A DNA stretch of 64,000 nucleotides from Olsenella sp. oral taxon 807 (GTDB lineage: Bacteria > Actinomycetota > Coriobacteriia > Coriobacteriales > Atopobiaceae), in assembly GCF_001189515.2 (NCBI RefSeq), contig NZ_CP012069.2, positions 1,674,001 to 1,738,000 on the forward strand, in the 5' to 3' direction. Under the pieces are notes generated by a model. The model had not been told where the DNA came from, did not search any database, and was given only the letters and a program-made list of their open reading frames with translations. The stretch's first letter is position 1; each line of letters begins with the position of its first letter. Made by a program: the position numbers and the translations under genes. Shown here one piece after another: positions 47,843-56,793 of the stretch.

Positions 47843-50176
47843 CTACCTATACCCACGTGCGGCGCGCCTCTTGGACACGAAGGCACAGACGCCTCCGGAA
47901 AGGACCAAGACCATCCCCACAAGCAGGGTGCCCACAATGCCGACGCCTCCCGCACCCGGGAGCACGAAACGGGGGTCGCCCGATATCGTTATGGTCGGGA
48001 TTCCCCCTTGGTTCGGAAGCGCCTCGGCCTGCCCGTCCTTGCCGATGGTGGAGACCGCTCCATCCGTCGAGACGCCTATCTTGTGGACTTGGGGATCTGG
48101 ACCATAGCCGCTAGGCGCAGTCGTCTCTTTGAGCCAGTATGTCTTTCCCCACTCCAGACCGTAGTAGACGGCCCTTCCATCGTCTGACCGTGTGGTCACC
48201 ACCGAACCTGCGATGGGGTTTTTCAGCGCCTCGTCGATGTAGGTCACGGCAGGCTGGTCAGCGCTCGTGAAGGAGCCGTCCCCGTCGTCCACATAGAGCG
48301 TGAACTGCGCCCCGCCTAACGGAGCATGGGTTTTGCCATCCTGCCTCACGACGGCAAGTGCGGCCCTCTGGGTCTGCTGCCCATAGCTGTTCACGAACGT
48401 TGCCCCGTCAGCATCATAGGTCACGCTCGCGCTGGGCCTTCCCTGGCCGCCATCCTCGACCTTGACGGTGAGCGTCTCGACGTGCGTGTCGTAGCTGTAG
48501 CCCGGCTCCGTACCCGCGTCCTCGGTGATGGTGTAGCTGAAGGTCTTCCCGATGTCTGCAGATGTGTAGTCGAGCGCCTTGAACACGACGTTGCCGTCAG
48601 CGTCGTTCGTCTTTACGTCAAGTTCGTTGCCCCCCTCGTCCCTCAGGCGGAACGTGAACTGTCCGTCCTTGAGCTGCCCGCCCTCCAATCGTGTCGTGGC
48701 CCTCAGCTGGACAGACCCCGTTGCCTCACCGGGTACGAGGACATATGCCCGCTCGGCCTGTTTGGATACCCCGTTTATGGTAGTGGATGCTTGGTTCGGG
48801 ATTTTCCAGTACTTGACGCCCTGGTCATCCTGCTGCTCGTAGGAGGAGAGGTCAGCGGTCTCCGAGACTGGAACACGTATCTTGAGCGTCATATTGCCAT
48901 CGACAAGCGACGTGTTTCTTGACTTTGCAGTCACGGTCTGGCCCGAGACGTCGACCTCCCAAAAACGGGTGACATCCGTATCATCCTTATAGACCTTGAC
49001 CTCCGCCTTCGAGGCATCGAGGGCTGGATCAAGCGTGTCGCTCATCACAACGGACTTCGCCTTGTTGAAAACTACATGAGGAAATGTCTGTCTTACGCCG
49101 AGCTCTGCAGTCTCACCACGTCGCTTGACCTGCGTCGGCGGATCGATCACAGGACCAGTCCACTCGGGGTAGGCCTTCACGACCGTGTCGTAGCCCATCC
49201 ACATCTCGCAATTATACCCTCGCCACTCAGTCACGAACTCCGGTCCCGACTTCAGGACGACCATGCTGTGGTTGTCCTGAATGGATCCCAATACATCCTC
49301 CTTCTTCGAGAGAAAACCCTTGTTGGCGATACCGTCCTCCCCAGGCACGATCTCTAGCCACTCGTCCACGTCCTGCCTCACAAGGGCCTCGTCCTTGTAA
49401 CCGCTTACCTTCCAGATGCTCTCACGGTTTGGGTTAGTGTAGTTGCCCGAACCATGACGGACCCCCTCCGGCGCATCGATACTCCAGTACACCATATCGA
49501 CCTCGTTACTCGAGTCAATGAGCTCGTCCGTGCCACGCTTCACGAAACGCGTCCTATAGGTGGATCGTATGGTGGGGTTACGATCTTCCTCCGACCGAGC
49601 CGCTAAAAGAAGGCCACCCACATCATCCACCTCGAGGGGGGCGTACCCGCTGAGGGCAGGGGCTCCCTCGCCCTTCTGATCGTAGGGTGCCCACGCCGTG
49701 ATCTTAGTGAACTCGATGATCACATCGAAGTTCTCCCTTCGTTCGGTGACACCCACATCATTGAATCTTAACTTAAATCCTCCAAAGGTGGTGCCCGGCT
49801 CGTCTATCGGCAACTTGTCCTTACGCCATGCAACATAGCCACCAAAGCGGTAGCACATCACCCATCCGTTCCCGAGGTCCGCTGAGGTGGTATTAGGGTC
49901 CCGGGGGATATCCTTGATGTTCTTCCAGCCGCCCCCATCCCAGTACTGGCCGTTCCACTTGGATGGGGAATGCAGGAAGTAGACAGTGCCACCAACGGAA
50001 CCAAGCAAGTCGTCGACCTTCCTGACGCTGTCGGCGTAGGCCAAGCGCGGGGCCAGACAGAGGACGAGCGTCACCGCAAAAAGACAGCAACCGAGAAGGA
50101 TGCGTGCGCTCGGGTACCGATGGTGTCGCCTTGTCTGCATTCGCTTTACCAGTTCTGCCACGGTCGTTCCTTTCAT
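47843..50176 (-). CDS. Pilin-like LPxTG-type surface protein with isopeptide domains
   Basis: A 777-residue cell-wall protein: signal peptide (RILLGCCLFAVTLVLCLAPRLAYA), a large N-terminal adhesin-like region (about 50-330), a central domain (about 335-480), an FctA/Spy0128-type pilin domain (about 500-600; FTFRLRDEGGNELDVKTND, TFSYTITEDAG), a SpaA/Cna-B domain (about 610-720; GGAQFTLYVDD, YWLKETTAPSGYG with the isopeptide Glu) and a sorting signal LPGAG, membrane segment and KRR. LPGAG departs from LPxTG. No sortase gene lies in the window. An ATG at 50140 is an alternative start. Confidence 0.8.
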   Translation of the reverse strand: MKGTTVAELVKRMQTRRHHRYPSARILLGCCLFAVTLVLCLAPRLAYADSVRKVDDLLGSVGGTVYFLHSPSKWNGQYWDGGGWKNIKDIPRDPNTTSADLGNGWVMCYRFGGYVAWRKDKLPIDEPGTTFGGFKLRFNDVGVTERRENFDVIIEFTKITAWAPYDQKGEGAPALSGYAPLEVDDVGGLLLAARSEEDRNPTIRSTYRTRFVKRGTDELIDSSNEVDMVYWSIDAPEGVRHGSGNYTNPNRESIWKVSGYKDEALVRQDVDEWLEIVPGEDGIANKGFLSKKEDVLGSIQDNHSMVVLKSGPEFVTEWRGYNCEMWMGYDTVVKAYPEWTGPVIDPPTQVKRRGETAELGVRQTFPHVVFNKAKSVVMSDTLDPALDASKAEVKVYKDDTDVTRFWEVDVSGQTVTAKSRNTSLVDGNMTLKIRVPVSETADLSSYEQQDDQGVKYWKIPNQASTTINGVSKQAERAYVLVPGEATGSVQLRATTRLEGGQLKDGQFTFRLRDEGGNELDVKTNDADGNVVFKALDYTSADIGKTFSYTITEDAGTEPGYSYDTHVETLTVKVEDGGQGRPSASVTYDADGATFVNSYGQQTQRAALAVVRQDGKTHAPLGGAQFTLYVDDGDGSFTSADQPAVTYIDEALKNPIAGSVVTTRSDDGRAVYYGLEWGKTYWLKETTAPSGYGPDPQVHKIGVSTDGAVSTIGKDGQAEALPNQGGIPTITISGDPRFVLPGAGGVGIVGTLLVGMVLVLSGGVCAFVSKRRAARGYR

Positions 50177-50788
50177 GCTCACATACTTCCACACCACGGC
50201 TGCCATCGGGCTTGCAGCAAGGCCAGCTATCCGCAAGGGCCCAAAGCTCCTTCTATCCCAATGACCCACCGCCTACGGTCCCAGACAAGGCATACCTGCC
50301 ATGAAACCTTTTTCCTTTATATCATATTCCACACTGGTCGCTTAAAGTCACTTGGATACGCTCACCGCAAAATTCCCCATCTCGATTGACAGAATTAGAG
50401 TATGTGACTATAATAAATGCAGTTTGTTTTGACTATTCAGATGATGGATATGCATCATACCTGATGGAGTGTAGATAGGGATGGACGTCACGTCCCGCTG
50501 AGGATGAGTCTGGTCCACACTTTAAAGCCGTCTGCCGAAAAAAGTTAACGGGTGTGACTCCCCCTATAGCTTGCGAGCCTCGGTGTGGCCCCTATGGACG
50601 ATACGCACCACCTCACCGCTGACGATCACCTGCGCAGGCTTACAGAATCGTAAGGTATGCGTAAGCCCGATCGATGGTCCACCGCCATAAGCTTACGTAC
50701 CATAGGTGTCCGCATAGCAGGCAGGCCGAATGCCACGTGCCAACCCCCGGAAGCGCGGACCGGCCATACAAACTCGCAAGGAGGACCC
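50177..50788. other. 612-bp gene-free region
   Basis: The left part (about 50310-50450) is AT-rich and probably holds the promoter of the minus-strand pilin-like gene. Around 50557-50655 the minus strand has a start-less frame (PAQVIVSGEVVRIVHRGHTE) that may be an old gene fragment; I recognise no family. A copy of AAGGAGG at 50779 belongs to the next gene. Confidence 0.5.
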
Positions 50789-51577
50789 ATGGACACCACT
50801 AAAGGCACAGGACTGTGCAACGCCTTCCAGCTCAAGCTGCTCGCCCTAGCCGTTATGATGCTCGATCACACCAACATCATCTTCGGCCCAAACACGGTCC
50901 CGGACTGGCTGCACTTCATCTCGCGATTCGTCTCCCCACTGTTTGCCTTCCTCGTGGTAGAGGGATTCTTTCACACCCATGACAGGAGGCGCTACGCGCT
51001 CAGGCTCTGGGGAGTCGGTCTCTTCGTGGCGGCAGGCAACCTTGTCGTGGGGCAGCTGACCCACCACCTGGTGTCCTTAATAAGCCACACCATCATCCTC
51101 ACGCTCGCCCTTGGCTACAGCGTGATCTGGGCCATCGACGAGGGCCGCAGACAAGGTGGTACGAAGGGAGGACGGCTGTTCGCCCTTGCCGCTGCACTCG
51201 GCATAGCGGGCGCCCTCATCGCCCCCGTCGAGGGCTTCGTCCAGGTGCTGTTCGTGATGCTGGCCTCCTACCTGCTTCACGACGCAAAAGGGGGCCGTGC
51301 CAAGCTCTGCCTCTGCCTGGTCCTCGGGAGCGCCGCCCTAGCCTGCCTTTACACACCGATCCTCCACCCGAGCACGGCAAGTGCCGTAGAGTGGGAGATG
51401 TCCCTGGGCCTCAACGCGGACTGGGCGCAGTTCATGGCCGTCCCCTTCATCCTTTTGTATAACGGCGAGCGCGGCCCGAAGGGCACGCTCAGCAAGTGGC
51501 TGTTCTACCTGGGCTATCCCGCACACCTCTGGGCGTTCGCCGTCATAGGCATGCTGCTTGGCATCCCCTCGCTCTAA
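50789..51577 (+). CDS. TraX-family membrane protein
   Basis: A 262-residue polytopic protein starting FQLKLLALAVMMLDHTNIIF after a short N-terminus, the TraX signature, followed by HFISRFVSPLFAFLVVEGFFHTHDRRRYALRL and several further membrane segments; SKWLFYLGYPAHLW near the C-terminus matches the family's FYxxYPxH motif. The founding member acetylates F-pilin, but most chromosomal relatives are of unknown substrate. An AAGGAGG site precedes the ATG. Confidence 0.85.
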   Translation: MDTTKGTGLCNAFQLKLLALAVMMLDHTNIIFGPNTVPDWLHFISRFVSPLFAFLVVEGFFHTHDRRRYALRLWGVGLFVAAGNLVVGQLTHHLVSLISHTIILTLALGYSVIWAIDEGRRQGGTKGGRLFALAAALGIAGALIAPVEGFVQVLFVMLASYLLHDAKGGRAKLCLCLVLGSAALACLYTPILHPSTASAVEWEMSLGLNADWAQFMAVPFILLYNGERGPKGTLSKWLFYLGYPAHLWAFAVIGMLLGIPSL

Positions 51578-51687
51578 GATTTCGGCAAGCCCGGGCAAGC
51601 AGGACCCGAGGCCCACGTTGCCCTAGAATGGTCGCAGGATCACTCGACTGGCATCACAAAGCCAGATGGCGCACGGGAGGAACTCGC

Positions 51688-52626
51688 ATGAGCAGGACCA
51701 AGGTGTATATCGATGGCCAGAGCGGCACCACAGGACTCCAGATCCATGACCGCATCGAGGCGCGCGAGGACCTTAGGCTTCTGCGCATCTGCGACGAGAG
51801 GCGCCATGATGTTGAGGAGCGGCGTAAGTTCCTGAACGATGCTGACATCGTCTTTTTATGCTTGCCCGACGAAGGGGCACGCCAGGCGGTCTCGCTTGTT
51901 GAGAACCCCGACGTCTGCGTCATCGACGCTTCTACGGCACACCGCACCGCCGACGGGTGGGTCTACGGCTTTCCCGAGCTCTCGTTGGGGCAGCGCCGCG
52001 CCATCGCCTCGAGCAGGCGCATCGCCAACCCGGGCTGCCATGCTACCGGTCTCATCTCTGTCGCGGCGCCTCTCGTCCGCATGGGCATCCTGCCCGCCGA
52101 CTATCCCCTCTGCTGCTTCTCCCTCACGGGCTACTCGGGCGGTGGCAAACGCATGATCGCCCGCTACGAGGCAGACGGGCGCGATGGCGCCCTCGACGCT
52201 CCCGGTATCTACGGCCTCGACCTCACGCACAAGCACCTGCCCGAGGTGCAGAGGGTCTGCGGCCTTGCCCAGCCCCCTGTGCTCATGCCCGTCGTCGATG
52301 ACTACCGTCAGGGCATGGCCACCACCATCATGTTGCACAGTCGTCTGCTTAAGGGCGCGCCGAGCGCGAGGGAGGTCTGCGAGGAGCTGCGAGGGTACTA
52401 CACGGACCAGCACTTCGTGAGCGTCATGCCGTTTGACCCCACGCCTCCCACGATCCACGCGAACGAGCTTGCCGGCACCAATCGGCTGCGCATCACCGTC
52501 TGCGGAAACGCGGAGCGCATCAGCGTGACGGCACTCTTCGACAACCTAGGCAAGGGAGCTGCGGGCGCAGCCGTACAGAACATGAACATCGCGCTCGGTC
52601 TCGATGAGGTGACCGGTTTGGAGTAG
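51688..52626 (+). CDS. argC: N-acetyl-gamma-glutamyl-phosphate reductase (type 2)
   Basis: A 312-residue ArgC of the shorter type 2 class. It begins KVYIDGQSGTTGLQIHDRI (NADP-binding loop), has FLCLPDEGARQAVSLV, and the active-site Cys lies in NPGCHATG (about residue 115). It reduces N-acetylglutamyl phosphate to the semialdehyde in arginine synthesis. No other arg gene is adjacent; carAB in the window feeds the same pathway. A GGGAGG site precedes the ATG, and TAGAAT at 51625-51630 is a possible -10 box. Confidence 0.92.
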   Translation: MSRTKVYIDGQSGTTGLQIHDRIEAREDLRLLRICDERRHDVEERRKFLNDADIVFLCLPDEGARQAVSLVENPDVCVIDASTAHRTADGWVYGFPELSLGQRRAIASSRRIANPGCHATGLISVAAPLVRMGILPADYPLCCFSLTGYSGGGKRMIARYEADGRDGALDAPGIYGLDLTHKHLPEVQRVCGLAQPPVLMPVVDDYRQGMATTIMLHSRLLKGAPSAREVCEELRGYYTDQHFVSVMPFDPTPPTIHANELAGTNRLRITVCGNAERISVTALFDNLGKGAAGAAVQNMNIALGLDEVTGLE

Positions 52627-52898
52627 CCCGCAGGCCCGGTGGTCGGCGCTGCACCTGGCTTCGCGTCCCGCCCTCGAGAGGCAACCCCCCAAGGACTAAA
52701 GAGCGGCAGGGAGCGTCCCTCAGTCGAGCGGTCGGTGGGTAGCGAGGCGGTAGGCCGTCGACCTCCCTGCACCGACGGTGGACACAAGGCCTCCCCTCAC
52801 CAGTTTAGAAAGTCCCCTCCTCGCACTCCTCGCGATTGATAGACCCTCGCCTTGCGAGACGAGGCTGGCGAGCCGAGTGGCGTCCATGCGCACCTCCA

Positions 52899-52972
52899 GG
52901 AAATCCGGCCAGATCCTAAGCTAATATACCCATTTGGCCGGATTGATGGCCGGATTTGTGGCCGGATTGACG
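52899..52972. repeat. Short GGCCGGATT repeats in the argC-HAD gap
   Basis: AATCCGGCC near 52900 faces three GGCCGGATT copies between 52935 and 52969 spaced about 12-15 bp apart. This is the only structure I see in the 418-bp gap between the convergent argC and HAD genes. It could form alternative hairpins or be a protein-binding array. Confidence 0.55.
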
Positions 52973-53044
52973 CGACCGCTCGACAGGTGACACAGCAAAC
53001 CGCAGCAAGCTCTGCGACCCGCTGCGATCCCCTGCCAGCCAGGC

Positions 53045-53863
53045 TCACACGAGCTGCAGGTGCTCGAGGCCCGAGGCTACCCCGTCTTCCGACACCGAAT
53101 CGGTGACGTAATCCGCGAGGCGCTTGACCTCGGGGATGGCGTTGCCCATGGCCACGCTCACGTCCACCTCAGAGAAGAGCGTGAGGTCATTCTCCGAGTC
53201 ACCGAAGCCATAGGTCACTCCCACGTTGTCGCCAAGATGCGAGAGGACAGCCTCTATGCCGGCCTTCTTGGTGTTGCACGCGAGGCCGACCTCGGAATTC
53301 TGCATCTCGAGGCGACTGGCGACCAGCTGGGAACCCAGCTGGGGGTCAGCGACAAGCTCGTCTGCAGCGGAACTGCGGATGACCAGCTTGTAGGCACAGC
53401 CGTCCGGAAGCTGTCCGATTGCCTCGTCCATCGTGTCTGGCGTGCCGGAGCGCCTGCCCAAGGCTCCTCCACGCAGCTCGACGGCACCGTGGGCGGACTC
53501 TATCAGCGCGCCGTAGCCACCTGCAGCCAAGACCCGGTCGATGTGGGCGAGGACGTCGGCCGGCAGGGGGCGATCGCGCAACACCTCATCGCCCATCGTC
53601 ACGTAGGCGCCCGCCAACGCAATGATGCCGCTGAACGGCAATGCGGCCAGGTCGGGGTGGATACCCACAGGTGAGCGCCCGGAGCACAGAAACGCGTGGT
53701 TGCCACGGGCGACCAAGCTGCGGATGGCTGCGGCGACGCGCGGACTGGGCGTGGGCGACAGGCCCCTCTCCCACTCGGGCAGCGCATCGCGCTTGTTGGG
53801 ATCAGTCCACCCAAGAGTTCCGTCGATGTCGAAGAAGACCGTCGCTTTGCCTGATTGTGCCAT
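53045..53863 (-). CDS. Cof-type HAD-superfamily phosphatase
   Basis: A 272-residue HAD hydrolase with the nucleophile motif FFDIDGTLGW (about residues 10-19), LCSGRSPVG as motif II, and the C-terminal GFGDSENDLTLF (motif IV) followed by SVAMGNAIPEVKRLADYVT, the Cof/YidA signature. These enzymes dephosphorylate sugar phosphates or flavin precursors. It ends 125 bp upstream of the PTS gene's end on the same strand; co-transcription downstream of the PTS gene is likely, so the substrate may be a phosphosugar. Confidence 0.88.
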   Translation of the reverse strand: MAQSGKATVFFDIDGTLGWTDPNKRDALPEWERGLSPTPSPRVAAAIRSLVARGNHAFLCSGRSPVGIHPDLAALPFSGIIALAGAYVTMGDEVLRDRPLPADVLAHIDRVLAAGGYGALIESAHGAVELRGGALGRRSGTPDTMDEAIGQLPDGCAYKLVIRSSAADELVADPQLGSQLVASRLEMQNSEVGLACNTKKAGIEAVLSHLGDNVGVTYGFGDSENDLTLFSEVDVSVAMGNAIPEVKRLADYVTDSVSEDGVASGLEHLQLV

Positions 53864-53987
53864 GACACTCCCCATCCCAGTAGCCGCCCCGGCGCGAGGC
53901 GGACGTTGCAACCGACCAACCACCGGGGACCCACGACAGCCGCACGGGACCCCGGTGGAAGCTTACACCCTCGGGACAAGCAAATCC

Positions 53988-55613
53988 CTAGTCATTGCCG
54001 ACGAGCTTGTCGAAGCGCTCGCGGACCTTCGTCACACTGAGACCAATGATCACCTGCATTGCCTTGCCGTTCTTGGAGATCCCCATGGTGCCGATGGACT
54101 TGAAGTCCTTGTCCTCGGCTACCTTGGTCTCGTCCTTCACGTTCACGCGCAGGCGTGTGACGCAGTTGGTGACGTCCACGATATTGTCCACGCCACCCAA
54201 GAGGTCAAGGATGTTCGCGGCAAGAACCATCTTCTCGTCGCTCGTGTCGATGTCGGGTGCGGAAGAGCCGGCCTCGTCCGCGTCCTCGGAGCCGACAGAC
54301 TGCGCCATGCCGTGCGCCTTGCGAAACTCCTTCTTGGAGCCGAACTTTATCTCCTCGTTCTCCTCACGGCCAGGGGTCTTGAAGTCGAATTTCAGGATAA
54401 GGAAACGGAAGATAAAGAAGTAGATGGCCGTAAAGGCGAGGCCGACGGGAATGGCCATCAGGTACGTGAGGCCATGCGAGGCGGCAAGCGGTATGAAGTT
54501 GAACGACGCCATCTCGATGAGTCCGCCCGAGAACACGCCCACGATGCCGATTAGGTTCATGCAGGTCGAGAGCAAAGACGCGAGCAGGGCGTGGACAGCA
54601 AACAGCGGGGGTGCGACGAAGAGGAAGGTAAACTCGATGGGCTCGGTCACGCCGCACAGGACAGCAGTGATGGTGATCGGGATCAGAAGGGCAAGGAGCT
54701 TCTTGCGGTTGGACTTCTTCGCCGTGACATAGAACGCTGCGGCGACGCCGGGCATACCGAAGACCTTGGACCAACCCGTCGCAGTGATGGCGCCCCAAGG
54801 AGCGAGCTCCTTGAGGGAGGCGGTAGAGGCAGCGAGCTGGGGCAGGGCCTTGGCCCACTCCGCGTAGATACCCCCATTGACGGCCACGTTGTCGTAGTAG
54901 AACGGGGCATAGAGCAGGTGGTGAAGGCCGAAGGGGATGAGCAGCCGCTCGAGGAAGACGAAGATCGTGACCCCCCAGGTGCCCGCACTCATGATGACGC
55001 CCTGGAACACATGCATGCCGATCTGCACCTTGGGCCACAGCAGCACAGAGACGATGGCGCAGGGGAGCATGGCAAAGAAGGCGACCATGTAAACGAAGGT
55101 GGAACCCGAGAACACGCCCAGCCACTCAGGAAGCTCGGTGTCAAAGTACTTGTTGTGTAGGCTGATGACCACCCCAGAGATGAGCAGGGCTCCAACCATG
55201 CCCATATCCAGCGTCTTGATGCCGCCTATCGTCGCCAGACCAGAGGCGTTTCCAACCTCGGCGGTGAAGTCGACGCCTAAGGCCGGACCCCAAGCAGTTA
55301 GGATAGCATTTACGAAGTAGTTGAATGTGAGGTACGAGACGAGGACCTCCATGCAGCAGCGACCGCTCTGCTTGCGGGCAAGACCAATGGGCAGGGCGAT
55401 GGCAAAGAGCAGCGGGAGCTGGTTGAAGACGGTCCAACCTCCGGCCAAGATCACGCTCCATACGTTGTACCAGGTGGTACCCTTGGCCGCTATCGGCCCC
55501 ACAATTATCTCTGTGGTAAATAGGGTTCCCAGTCCCACGACAATGCCCGCGAAGGCAAACAGCAGAACTGGCGTGAACATCGCCCCGCCAAACTTCTGGA
55601 TCTTCTGCATCAT
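53988..55613 (-). CDS. PTS alpha-glucoside-type permease, IICB components
   Basis: A 541-residue phosphotransferase-system protein. The N-terminal 440 residues form an EIIC of the glucose/alpha-glucoside class (KFGGAMFTPVLLFAFAGIVVG, RLLIPFGLHHLLYAPFYYD, GVTEPIEFTFLF). A linker leads to an EIIB domain with the phosphorylated Cys in DVTNCVTRLRV (about residue 478). No IIA domain is fused, so a IIA must come from elsewhere. It imports and phosphorylates an alpha-glucoside such as maltose. Two operators lie in its promoter; a GntR regulator is divergent. Confidence 0.9.
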   Translation of the reverse strand: MMQKIQKFGGAMFTPVLLFAFAGIVVGLGTLFTTEIIVGPIAAKGTTWYNVWSVILAGGWTVFNQLPLLFAIALPIGLARKQSGRCCMEVLVSYLTFNYFVNAILTAWGPALGVDFTAEVGNASGLATIGGIKTLDMGMVGALLISGVVISLHNKYFDTELPEWLGVFSGSTFVYMVAFFAMLPCAIVSVLLWPKVQIGMHVFQGVIMSAGTWGVTIFVFLERLLIPFGLHHLLYAPFYYDNVAVNGGIYAEWAKALPQLAASTASLKELAPWGAITATGWSKVFGMPGVAAAFYVTAKKSNRKKLLALLIPITITAVLCGVTEPIEFTFLFVAPPLFAVHALLASLLSTCMNLIGIVGVFSGGLIEMASFNFIPLAASHGLTYLMAIPVGLAFTAIYFFIFRFLILKFDFKTPGREENEEIKFGSKKEFRKAHGMAQSVGSEDADEAGSSAPDIDTSDEKMVLAANILDLLGGVDNIVDVTNCVTRLRVNVKDETKVAEDKDFKSIGTMGISKNGKAMQVIIGLSVTKVRERFDKLVGND

Positions 55614-55674
55614 GGCGCGTGTCCCTTCTCTGAGTGCGAGCTCGATGCAGCCCCGTGACCGACCTGTTCGGCCA

Positions 55675-55724
55675 TCTTGTTTGAACAAGTATAACAGCTT
55701 CTTGGACATGTTGTTCAAGCAAGT
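55675..55724. promoter_or_regulatory. Paired operators in the PTS promoter
   Basis: TCTTGTTTGAACAAGT (55675-55690) and a diverged inverse copy TGTTGTTCAAGCAAGT (55709-55724) start 34 bp apart. A TATACT -10 candidate (minus strand, 55693-55688) overlaps the first site. The same pair with the same spacing precedes malQ (60789-60838). The TTGTN4ACAA form suits a HutC/TreR-type GntR regulator, probably the one encoded at 55968. Confidence 0.75.
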
Positions 55725-55967
55725 CATATTTTTTAGCACCTATCCCAAGCGATTCGCGTCACCGCCCAGGCTTGCCGGGTGATTTGCCTTGAACTCGACG
55801 GGCATACCACTTCCTGGATTTTTCATCCATATGCGTGGGAGGGGAAATTCCATCAGGACGGTTGCGGTACAACAAGATAACTATGAGCTCACAATCGACC
55901 TCGGCAGGTGCGCCCGAGACACTCGAGGCCTGCGCCAAGACGATGACTACGTAGTGAGGAACACGCA

Positions 55968-56693
55968 ATGCCCAAGGCGCTCTTCGAAGACATATATCTA
56001 AGTATTAGGGAGAAGATCAAGGACGGAACCTATCCCTATCAATCGTTCATACCCTCTGAGAGCGAGCTTATCGGCATGTACTCCTGCTCGAGGAATACTG
56101 TCCGCCGAGCGCTTGCCATCCTAGCCGACGAGGGCTTCGTGCAACCCATCCACGGCAAGGGCGTCCGAGTCATCTGGTACCCTGACTATCGCGACGTCAT
56201 CGGTTCGTTCGATGGGCTCTACTCCTTTGAGGAATATGCAGCGCACAACGACATGAGGCCGGGCACCATCGTGAGGGAGTTCGAGCGGCTTGTCTGCGGG
56301 AAGGGACTTGCCGGATACACGGGCTTCGACGAGGGAACCGAGCTCTATCGCATGGTCCGCACCCGTAGTCTTGACGGTTTCACCTGCCAGATAGACACCA
56401 GCTACCTCCTCGCCAACATCATCCCCGACCTCTCTCCCACGATCGCCGAGAGTTCCGTGTACAAGCACCTGGAGGAGGAGCTGGGCATGAGGATACTCAC
56501 CTGCCGCCGCCAGATAACGGTCGGCCTCGCCAACGAGGAGGACCGACGGTATCTCAACCTGGGTCCCTTCAACTGCGTCGCCGTCGTCGAAAACCAGACA
56601 TACAATTCGGACGGCCTCATGTTCGAATTCACCCAGGTGCGCAGCCATCCCGATACATTTAGGTACTGCGTGGTCTCGAGGCGCCAAGCCTGA
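55968..56693 (+). CDS. GntR-family regulator (HutC/TreR type)
   Basis: A 241-residue regulator with an N-terminal winged helix (ALFEDIYLSIREKIKDGTYP, then SESELIGMYSCSRNTVRRALAILADEGF) and a C-terminal UTRA ligand-binding domain (about 85-241). The TreR branch senses trehalose 6-phosphate or related phosphosugars. It is divergent from the PTS gene and next to glgP, and the operator pair upstream of the PTS and malQ genes is its likely target. Confidence 0.88.
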   Translation: MPKALFEDIYLSIREKIKDGTYPYQSFIPSESELIGMYSCSRNTVRRALAILADEGFVQPIHGKGVRVIWYPDYRDVIGSFDGLYSFEEYAAHNDMRPGTIVREFERLVCGKGLAGYTGFDEGTELYRMVRTRSLDGFTCQIDTSYLLANIIPDLSPTIAESSVYKHLEEELGMRILTCRRQITVGLANEEDRRYLNLGPFNCVAVVENQTYNSDGLMFEFTQVRSHPDTFRYCVVSRRQA

Positions 56694-56793
56694 GCTAAGA
56701 CGGCAGACCCAAGTTCCCCACCTCGCCGCGCATCCCCCTGGCAGCGAGTCTGGCCCGAGGCGGAAATGTACGCCGCCCCGGGCCATGCTAAGC

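Noticed and set aside
50557-50655. Possible toxin-gene fragment on the minus strand
   Set aside because: Only about 30 codons, no start and no convincing family match.
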